From Ralstonia sp. UBA689 (GTDB taxonomy: Bacteria; Pseudomonadota; Gammaproteobacteria; Burkholderiales; Burkholderiaceae), in NCBI RefSeq assembly GCF_002298975.1, contig NZ_DBMV01000021.1, positions 248,001-312,000 on the forward strand: a stretch of DNA of 64,000 nucleotides, written 5' to 3'. This document shows positions 33,232 through 39,605 of the stretch, piece after piece; positions within the stretch are counted from its first letter, which is position 1, and each line of letters begins with the position of its first letter. Under the pieces are notes generated by a model. That model did not search any database. It was given only the letters and a program-made list of their open reading frames with translations, and was not told the DNA's origin. Position numbers and translations under genes: made by a program.

Positions 33232-33251
33232 CGCCGCTTATTATAGCGGCG
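33232..33251 (-). promoter_or_regulatory. Palindrome with embedded -10 of fnr
   Basis: CGCCGCT (33232-33238) is inverted at 33245-33251 (AGCGGCG) around TATTAT. On the minus strand the 33245-33240 bases read TATAAT, a perfect -10, about 60 bases before the fnr start. No good -35 is seen, so an activator or bound repressor may matter. Confidence 0.5.
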
Positions 33252-33357
33252 ACCTTGCTGTCATCGGATATTTCCGACTAGGTGAATCACGTGGAATGCA
33301 TTTGATTCGCGACAGCGGAACACGGACTTTGGCCCATATCAAAAGAGTGTCAAGAAG

Positions 33358-34101
33358 ATGAATGTCGCGGCGCTGGTGAGTGTCTTCCTGATTGCACTGC
33401 TCGGAGGTGTGCACTGCCTGGCGATGTGCAGCGGCATCGCGCTGGCGGCCGAGCGCGGGGCGGTGGCCGTGCGCATCGTCTCGCGTCGCCGGCTTTGGTT
33501 CGAGCAGGTGGTCATGCATCTGGGGCGGCTCAGCATGTATGCGCTGCTGGGCTCGATCATGGGGGCGCTGGGAGCGACGGTCTGGCGACAGCAGTGGCTG
33601 CCGATCCAGCGGGGCCTGTTTGCCTTGGCCAGCGCGCTACTGCTGGTCTATGGCCTCCTGTTGCTGGTGCGCACGACCGGGGATGCCTGGCGCAGCGTGT
33701 GGCTTGAGCGAGTGCTTGGTCGTCTTGCGGGCGGCCTGTCGCGCTTGGCCGCTCGGCTGGGCGGCAGTTTGCGTCAACGCCCGCCGTTGGTTCGGCGCTA
33801 TGTCACGGGGTTGGCCTGGGGACTTGTGCCGTGTGGCATGGTCTACGGGGCGCTGGCCGTCGCGTTGCTGGCGGGCAACGCAGCCTCCGGAGCCGTGGTG
33901 ATGCTCGCTTTTGGTGTGGGCACGCTGCCGAATCTGCTGATGATGTCGGGGTTGGCCGGCTGGCTGCGCGGGCTGTCGCGCCAGCGGTGGGCGCGTGGCG
34001 TGGCGGGTGCCCTGATCGCCGCATTCGGAATCTGGGGGCTGGCACACGCGGTATGGCTGCCGGAGATGTTGAATGCACACGGCTTCTGTCTCGTGCTGTA
34101 G
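33358..34101 (+). CDS. SafE/UreH-like membrane protein linked to cbb3 assembly
   Basis: A 247-residue membrane protein of the COG2836 sulfite-exporter/UreH-like group. The start G-G-V-H-C-L-A-M-C-S-G-I near residue 16, with H and two C, is the group's signature and suggests metal handling; further helices lie near 55-75, 80-100, 140-160, 168-190 and 200-225. V-P-C-G-M-V-Y near 160 is a second cysteine motif. Relatives near cco genes are thought to take part in copper delivery; that is inference here. It is divergent from fnr and starts at ATG 33358. Confidence 0.75.
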   Translation: MNVAALVSVFLIALLGGVHCLAMCSGIALAAERGAVAVRIVSRRRLWFEQVVMHLGRLSMYALLGSIMGALGATVWRQQWLPIQRGLFALASALLLVYGLLLLVRTTGDAWRSVWLERVLGRLAGGLSRLAARLGGSLRQRPPLVRRYVTGLAWGLVPCGMVYGALAVALLAGNAASGAVVMLAFGVGTLPNLLMMSGLAGWLRGLSRQRWARGVAGALIAAFGIWGLAHAVWLPEMLNAHGFCLVL

Positions 34102-34586
34102 CCGTTTGAAGCACCTGCAGACCGCCGCCCGGCCCGGGATACGGTAATAGGGCATCTTCCCGGTTGCGGCGCCGCGGGAAATTGCCCTACAATCAACGAC
34201 AATTCGACTCGCCCCCCGCGCAGATCAACAATCCCAAGCGCGGCGCCAGGCGACGCCATCCAGCGGTACAGCTACCCTGGACAGTCGGTTCGGGCAGGTT
34301 GCCAGTTTTCGTTGACAGCCGTCCGGTGCAGCATCCGTCCCCATGGCGGCGGAAGAAATTGCCCTAGTGGTGCCTGACCGGCACCGGATCAACTCGCTCC
34401 TCCGGCCCTTTTGCGGGCACAGCCGCTGCGTTTCGGTGCAAGGACCAATTGGATCAATTGGTCCTCGTGCGCCAAGCCCGGGCGGGCAGCAGTATTCAGA
34501 TCGGCCGCGTGCTTCGCGGCGGAACGACAAACCTCAAGCGTGACGGCAACTTGCCGAGCGCGAGCAATGACGAACTGCTCAACTCG
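34102..34586 (+). promoter_or_regulatory. Long leader and regulatory region of scpB
   Basis: These 485 bases hold no convincing gene. A promoter candidate TTGCGG (34164-34169), 18 bases, TACAAT (34188-34193) lies inside a nested dyad: TAGGGCA/TGCCCTA (34148-34154, 34183-34189) and TTCCCG/CGGGAA (34157-34162, 34175-34180). Transcription from it would give a leader of nearly 390 bases that contains the perfect palindrome at 34441-34465. Open frames in the leader look like chance. Confidence 0.45.
34441..34465 (+). repeat. Perfect 25-bp palindrome in the scpB leader
   Basis: AGGACCAATTG (34441-34451) and CAATTGGTCCT (34455-34465) are exact inverse complements around GAT. It lies 121 bases before the scpB ATG and could be an operator or an RNA hairpin; no T-run follows. 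Confidence 0.7.
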
Positions 34587-35504
34587 ATGAATACCCAAGA
34601 GGCGAAAATCGTCCTCGAGACCGCGCTGATCTGCGCGCAGGACCCGTTGCGAGTCAATGACTTGCGCAAGCTGTTCGACGAAGATGTTTCCGCAGACACC
34701 ATCCGTGTGCTGCTGGAAGAACTGCGTCAGGACTGGCTCGATCGCGGTGTTGAACTGGTTGCGCTGGCCTCAGGCTGGCGCCTGCAGAGCCGCCCCGAGA
34801 TGCGCGTATATCTCGACCGCCTGCATCCGGAGAAGCCGCCAAAGTATTCACGCGCCGTGATGGAAACGCTGGCGATCATCGCCTATCGCCAACCGGTCAC
34901 GCGCGGCGACATCGAAGACATTCGCGGCGTTACGGTCAATACGCAGGTCATCAAGCAGGTCGAGGACCGTGGCTGGATCGAAGTGATTGGTCACCGTGAC
35001 GTACCGGGTCGCCCGGCGTTGTATGCGACCACTAAGCAGTTCCTGGACGACCTTGGTCTGCGCTCGCTGGACGAACTGCCGCCGCTGGAAGATGCCCGCG
35101 CTCAGGCGCAGGCGAGCCTGCTTGAGCAAGGCGCCATTGAGTTTGAGGGCGGCGCCATCGCGGTGGAGGAGTTGACTGCATTGGTCAACGAGGCGCCGGC
35201 CGCGGAGGCGAGTGCGGAAGATGCTGAGGCCTCGCCGGCAGGTTTGGGTGAGCCGCTAACTGACGAGGTTTCGGAGGGCGATGTGCCGACCGAGTCGGCA
35301 GAGGTCGAGCCGGTCGCGGCAGAGGCTGCTAGCGAGCTGGGGGCGGTTGCCGAGGCGCGCGAATGGCCGGAAGCAGCTTTCTCTGCGGAGGCCGAGGCGC
35401 GCGACACCGCCGCAATTGAAGTGGAGCCAGAGGCCGGTCAGCCGGAAGATAAGCCGAAGGCGGCTGCCGAGCCGTCGTCGGCCTCCGAGAACGAACACCT
35501 GTAA
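34587..35504 (+). CDS. scpB: Segregation and condensation protein B
   Basis: A 305-residue ScpB, the kleisin-associated winged-helix subunit of the SMC condensin complex. ATG 34587 begins M-N-T-Q-E-A-K-I-V-L-E-T-A-L, the usual N-terminus; the open frame from 34449 is extra leader. The two winged-helix domains span about 1-165, with A-I-I-A-Y-R-Q-P-V-T-R-G-D-I near 95 and the D-R-G-W-I-E-V-I-G-H block near 130. The last 120 residues are a Glu/Ala-rich tail, probably disordered, longer than in most ScpB. No scpA adjoins it; rluB follows. Confidence 0.9.
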   Translation: MNTQEAKIVLETALICAQDPLRVNDLRKLFDEDVSADTIRVLLEELRQDWLDRGVELVALASGWRLQSRPEMRVYLDRLHPEKPPKYSRAVMETLAIIAYRQPVTRGDIEDIRGVTVNTQVIKQVEDRGWIEVIGHRDVPGRPALYATTKQFLDDLGLRSLDELPPLEDARAQAQASLLEQGAIEFEGGAIAVEELTALVNEAPAAEASAEDAEASPAGLGEPLTDEVSEGDVPTESAEVEPVAAEAASELGAVAEAREWPEAAFSAEAEARDTAAIEVEPEAGQPEDKPKAAAEPSSASENEHL

Positions 35505-35560
35505 TGCCATGCCGGCCGCCCGATCGGCGCATGGCCTGAACCCTTGATTTGAAAGACGTT

Positions 35561-37372
35561 GTGAGCACCCAGCCAGATTCCATGGATACACGTATGCCGG
35601 CCGATGCCGACGCTTCGTCGCCCCGACAAGAGGGCGGCGACGGAACCGAGTCGACCGCTCGCCGCAAGGGGCTGCGCAGAGGCTTGCGCAACCTCGTGGC
35701 TTCCCGCCGTCAGCAGCAGGACAATCGCCCGGAGGGCGAGGCAGTTGATGTGGCTGCTACCGACAGCGGTCAGCCGGCGCAGTCGCGCAAGAGTCGAGCG
35801 CCGCGAGCGCGCAAGCCCAAGGAGGCCGAAAGTGTCGAGCCGGCGGCTGTGGTGGAAGCCGTAGCACCCGCCGAGCAGGCCGCTGCCGAGGGCCAGGGCG
35901 AGCGACGTGGCCCGCGCGGCCGTTTCGGCAAGACCCGCCGCCGCCAGGGCGAGGGTCAGCCGGCGGGCGAACGTGCCGAAAATGCCGGCGGCAAGCAAGC
36001 CAATGGTGGTCGCGGTAAGGGGCAGAACCGCAACGGCAAGCCGCAGGGCAAGGCCGGTGGTCAGAATCGGGGTGGTACTGGTGGCGATCGGGGTGGTAAG
36101 AATGCCCGAGGCAACAAGGGCTCCGATGATGTCTTCCAGTACGTAATTTCCGGGGCATATGATTCGGAAGCGGATGCGGGAGGCGGTTCGCAGTCGACCA
36201 AGGTGCGCGAACTGACTGCTGAGGACGATGCCCCCAAGCTGCACAAGATCCTGGCCGACGCGGGCCTTGGCTCGCGCCGCGACATGGAAGACCTGATCCT
36301 GCAGGGGCGCGTTTCCGTGAACGGCCTGCCGGCGCACATCGGCCAGCGCATTCTTGAGGCCGACCAGGTGCGCGTGAACGGCAAGCTGATTCAGCGTAAG
36401 CTGCCCGGCAAGCCGCCGCGCTTGCTGCTGTACCACAAGCCGGCCGGCGAGATCGTCAGCCAATCCGATCCGGAAGGCCGTCCGACCGTGTTCGACGCGC
36501 TGCCGCGCATGAAGACCGGCAAGTGGGTCGCCGTCGGCCGCCTGGACTTCAACACTGAAGGCCTGCTGATCTTTACCACCTCTGGTGATATCGCCAACCG
36601 CTTCATGCACCCGCGCTACGGTGTCGAGCGTGAATACGCGGTGCGCACGCTGGGTGAGCTGGCCGAAACCGATCGCCAGAAGTTGCTTCACGGCGTCCAG
36701 CTGCAAGATGGTGAAGCCAACTTCCTGCGTTGCGTCGATGGTGGCGGTGAGGGTGTCAACCACTGGTATCACGTTGCCCTGACCGAAGGTCGCAACCGCG
36801 AAGTGCGTCGCATGTTCGAGGCGGTCAACCTGACGGTGTCACGTCTGATTCGCACGCGTTACGGCAGCTTTGTGCTGCCGCGTGGCCTCAAGCGCGGGCG
36901 CTGGCAGGAAGTGCCGGCCGAAGACGTGCGCACTTTGATGGGCACGCTGGGCATGAAGGTGCCCTCGGCAGGTTCGGGTGGTCAGAATCGCCCGGGGAAT
37001 CGCCGCCGCGAGTCGGCACCGGTACTGATGGGGCCGATGTCCTCGGGCTTCACCGGCGAAGCCAACTTCCAGTCGCGCGGTCTGGGCATCGAGAACGGCA
37101 ACCGTGCGCAGCCCGCGCCGCGCCGCCAGTCCAATCCGCGCCAGCCGGACCCGATGCAGACATCGATGGGTTACATCAATGTCGGCGGCCCGACCACATT
37201 GACGGCGCGCACTCGCACGGGTGGCCGGCCGGACGGCCGTGGTGCCACCGGCGGCAGCATGCGTGACGGTAACCGTGTGCCGGGCAACAAGCGTCCGGGT
37301 AAGGGCGGCGGCGGTATGCCAAATGGCAATAAGGCGCGCGGTGGCGGCGGTAAACGCGGCGGCAAGCGTTGA
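35561..37372 (+). CDS. rluB: 23S rRNA pseudouridine(2605) synthase
   Basis: About 603 residues from GTG 35561; TTG 35549 and ATG 35582 are alternatives and no strong ribosome binding site decides. Residues 1-215 are a charged low-complexity extension rich in Arg, Gly, Gln and Lys, then an S4 RNA-binding domain near 222-270 (K-L-H-K-I-L-A-D-A-G-L-G-S-R-R) and the pseudouridine synthase domain with catalytic Asp329 in G-R-L-D-F-N-T-E-G-L. A C-terminal R/G-rich tail follows. E. coli RluB has about 290 residues, so the extensions, typical of betaproteobacteria, double it. It modifies 23S rRNA in the nucleus-free cytoplasm during ribosome assembly. Confidence 0.9.
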   Translation: MSTQPDSMDTRMPADADASSPRQEGGDGTESTARRKGLRRGLRNLVASRRQQQDNRPEGEAVDVAATDSGQPAQSRKSRAPRARKPKEAESVEPAAVVEAVAPAEQAAAEGQGERRGPRGRFGKTRRRQGEGQPAGERAENAGGKQANGGRGKGQNRNGKPQGKAGGQNRGGTGGDRGGKNARGNKGSDDVFQYVISGAYDSEADAGGGSQSTKVRELTAEDDAPKLHKILADAGLGSRRDMEDLILQGRVSVNGLPAHIGQRILEADQVRVNGKLIQRKLPGKPPRLLLYHKPAGEIVSQSDPEGRPTVFDALPRMKTGKWVAVGRLDFNTEGLLIFTTSGDIANRFMHPRYGVEREYAVRTLGELAETDRQKLLHGVQLQDGEANFLRCVDGGGEGVNHWYHVALTEGRNREVRRMFEAVNLTVSRLIRTRYGSFVLPRGLKRGRWQEVPAEDVRTLMGTLGMKVPSAGSGGQNRPGNRRRESAPVLMGPMSSGFTGEANFQSRGLGIENGNRAQPAPRRQSNPRQPDPMQTSMGYINVGGPTTLTARTRTGGRPDGRGATGGSMRDGNRVPGNKRPGKGGGGMPNGNKARGGGGKRGGKR

Positions 37373-37437
37373 GAATGGTGGCGTTGTGTGCGGTATCCGT
37401 CGCAACGTCCCATTCCGTGATGCACTTGGGGCAGTTT

Positions 37438-37466
37438 TTGCGTTTTGCCTCAAGACGCATTACAAT
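37438..37466 (+). promoter_or_regulatory. Promoter of the rimP-nusA-infB operon
   Basis: TTGCGT (37438-37443), 17 bases, TACAAT (37461-37466): a good sigma-70 promoter with a predicted start near 37473, upstream of the terminator at 37511-37535. Confidence 0.65.
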
Positions 37467-37510
37467 GTGAGTCTAATCAAAAGACATCCTGCAGAAGATG
37501 GGCGAATGAT

Positions 37511-37535
37511 ATGGGCGTTGCGCCCATTTTTTTTT
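37511..37535 (+). terminator. Strong terminator in the rimP leader (attenuator candidate)
   Basis: ATGGGCG (37511-37517), loop TTG, CGCCCAT (37521-37527), then nine T in all. An identical ATGGGCG at 37498-37504 could pair with the same 3' arm instead. The element lies after the operon promoter and 44 bases before the rimP start. Confidence 0.85.
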
Positions 37536-37578
37536 GCTTCGGCAGGTTGGCAGTACCGGGAAATTCTTCAGGAAAAAC

Positions 37579-38067
37579 GTGCATCTGACTGATCTGATTG
37601 AGAAAACCCTCGCCGCCATGGGTTACGAGCTGGTGGAAGTGGAACGCGCGCCGGCCGGGTTGCTGCGCGTGTATATCGATCAGGCGGAAAACGGCATCGT
37701 CATCGAAGATTGCGAGAAGGTGAGCCACCAGCTCACACGCGTCTTCGAAGTCGAAAACGTGAATTACGAGCGGCTGGAAGTGTCGTCGCCCGGGCTGGAC
37801 CGCCCGCTGCGTACACTGTCCGATTTCACGCGTTTCGCAGGTTTGGAAGCGAAGGTGACGCTGCGCCTGCCGGTGGGTGGGCAGAAGAATTTCACGGGAG
37901 TCATTCAGGCCCCGACGGGGGAGCCCGGCCAAGAACGGATCGGCCTCGAGTTTGAGGGCAAGGAAGGCCCCGCACTGCTGGAATTCACGCTGTCGGAACT
38001 CGACCGTGCCCGGCTGGTGCCCGTGCTGGACTTCAAAGGAAATCGAAACAAAGGGAACAAGCAATGA
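37579..38067 (+). CDS. rimP: Ribosome maturation factor RimP
   Basis: A 162-residue RimP, needed for 30S subunit maturation. GTG 37579 follows CAGGAAAAAC and gives the usual N-terminus (x-H-L-T-D-L-I-E-K-T-L-A-A-M-G-Y-E-L-V-E-V-E). L-R-V-Y-I-D lies near 34 and the hallmark S-S-P-G-L-D-R-P-L near 73-81. Its last four bases overlap the nusA start (ATGA), the standard rimP-nusA arrangement. Confidence 0.94.
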   Translation: MHLTDLIEKTLAAMGYELVEVERAPAGLLRVYIDQAENGIVIEDCEKVSHQLTRVFEVENVNYERLEVSSPGLDRPLRTLSDFTRFAGLEAKVTLRLPVGGQKNFTGVIQAPTGEPGQERIGLEFEGKEGPALLEFTLSELDRARLVPVLDFKGNRNKGNKQ

Positions 38068-39539
38068 GCCGCGAAGTTCTGTTGCTCGTCGATGCGCTTG
38101 CGCGTGAAAAGAACGTCGACAAGGATGTGGTGTTCGGGGCGCTGGAAGCCGCGCTGGCTTCAGCGACCAAGAAGCGCTTTGAAGAAGACGTGGATGTGCG
38201 CGTGGCGATCGACCGCGAGTCAGGTGAACACGAGACCTTCCGCCGCTGGCTGGTTGTTCCCGATGATGCCGGACTGCAGGAGCCGGACAAGCAGATCCTG
38301 CTGTTCGAGGCCAAGGAGCAGGACCCTGACGTCAACGTCGACGAGTTCATCGAAGAGCAGATCGAATCGGTCGAATTCGGCCGTATCGGCGCGCAGGCCG
38401 CCAAGCAGGTGATCCTGCAGCGTATCCGCGATGCCGAACGCGAACAGATCCTGAACGATTACCTCGATCGCGGCGAAAAGATCATGACCGGCACGATCAA
38501 ACGTGCCGACAAGAAGGGTCTCATCGTCGAGTCCGGCCGCGTTGAAGCGTTGCTGGCGCGCGACCAGATGATCCCGAAGGAAAACCTGCGCACGGGCGAC
38601 CGTGTCCGCGCGTACATCCTGAATGTCGACCGCACCGCACGCGGTCCGCAGATCGAGTTGTCGCGCACGTGCCCCGAGTTCCTCATCAAGCTCTTCGAGA
38701 ACGAAGTGCCGGAAATGGAACAGGGCCTGCTGGAAATCAAGGCGGCCGCGCGTGACCCCGGTGTACGTGCGAAAATCGCGGTCGTGGCGCACGACAAGCG
38801 TATTGATCCGATCGGCACCTGCGTCGGTGTGCGCGGTACGCGCGTGACGGCGGTGCGCAATGAAGTCGGCGGCGAGGCCGTGGACATCGTGCTGTGGTCG
38901 GAGGATCCAGCGCAGTTCGTGATCGGCGCGCTGGCGCCAGCGCAAGTGCAGTCCATCGTCGTAGACGAGGAAAAGCACAGCATGGATGTGGTGGTCGACG
39001 AAGAGAACCTCGCCGTAGCCATCGGTCGTAGCGGCCAGAACGTGCGTCTGGCGTCTGAGCTGACCGGCTGGCAGATCAACATCATGACACCGGCCGAATC
39101 CGCGCAGAAGCAGGCGGAAGAAAGCTCCGTGGTCCGCAAGCTGTTCATGGACAAGCTGGACGTGGACGAGGAAGTCGCCGACATCCTGATCGAAGAGGGC
39201 TTCAGCTCGCTCGAAGAGGTGGCCTACGTGCCGCTGCAGGAAATGCTGGAGATCGAGGCGTTCGACGAAGACACCGTCAACGAGCTGCGCAACCGCGCCC
39301 GTGATGTGCTGTTGACGATGGAGCTGGCAAAGGAAGAGAAGGTCGAGAAGGTGTCGCAAGACCTGCGCGACCTCGAGGGGCTGACCCCGGAGCTGATCGG
39401 CAAGCTGGCCGAGGGGAACATCCAGACGCGTGACGACTTGGCTGAGCTGGCCGTTGACGAATTGGTCGAGATGACCGGCGTTGACGAAGAACAGGCCAAG
39501 GCGCTGATCATGAAGGCGCGTGAACACTGGTTTTCGTGA
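38064..39539 (+). CDS. nusA: Transcription termination/antitermination factor NusA
   Basis: A 491-residue NusA. The N-terminal RNA polymerase-binding domain spans about 1-130, followed by an S1 domain (near 135-200, T-G-T-I-K-R-A-D-K-K-G), two KH domains (K-I-A-V-V-A-H-D to about 350, with V-G-V-R-G-T-R-V and A-I-G-R-S-G-Q-N-V-R) and two C-terminal acidic repeats (about 365-490). It promotes pausing and hairpin termination and, with Nus factors, antitermination; it could act on the terminator at 37511. It overlaps rimP and precedes infB by 66 bases. Confidence 0.97.
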   Translation: MSREVLLLVDALAREKNVDKDVVFGALEAALASATKKRFEEDVDVRVAIDRESGEHETFRRWLVVPDDAGLQEPDKQILLFEAKEQDPDVNVDEFIEEQIESVEFGRIGAQAAKQVILQRIRDAEREQILNDYLDRGEKIMTGTIKRADKKGLIVESGRVEALLARDQMIPKENLRTGDRVRAYILNVDRTARGPQIELSRTCPEFLIKLFENEVPEMEQGLLEIKAAARDPGVRAKIAVVAHDKRIDPIGTCVGVRGTRVTAVRNEVGGEAVDIVLWSEDPAQFVIGALAPAQVQSIVVDEEKHSMDVVVDEENLAVAIGRSGQNVRLASELTGWQINIMTPAESAQKQAEESSVVRKLFMDKLDVDEEVADILIEEGFSSLEEVAYVPLQEMLEIEAFDEDTVNELRNRARDVLLTMELAKEEKVEKVSQDLRDLEGLTPELIGKLAEGNIQTRDDLAELAVDELVEMTGVDEEQAKALIMKAREHWFS

Positions 39540-39605
39540 CGTTGCGACCGAGCGTTGATCGTTTTTCGCAATCCTCACTTAAAACCAAGCATCGAAAGGG
39601 TTTGA

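Noticed and set aside
33284..33308. GAATCA/TGATTC inverted repeat between fnr and the SafE-like gene
   Set aside because: Arms of only 6 bases with a 13-base spacer are expected by chance in this much sequence.
33329..33342. TTGGCCCATATCAA as an FNR box for the SafE-like gene
   Set aside because: It matches 8 of 10 bases but lies 15 bases before the ATG, so a class II promoter would start inside the gene. A repressing role is possible but not supported.
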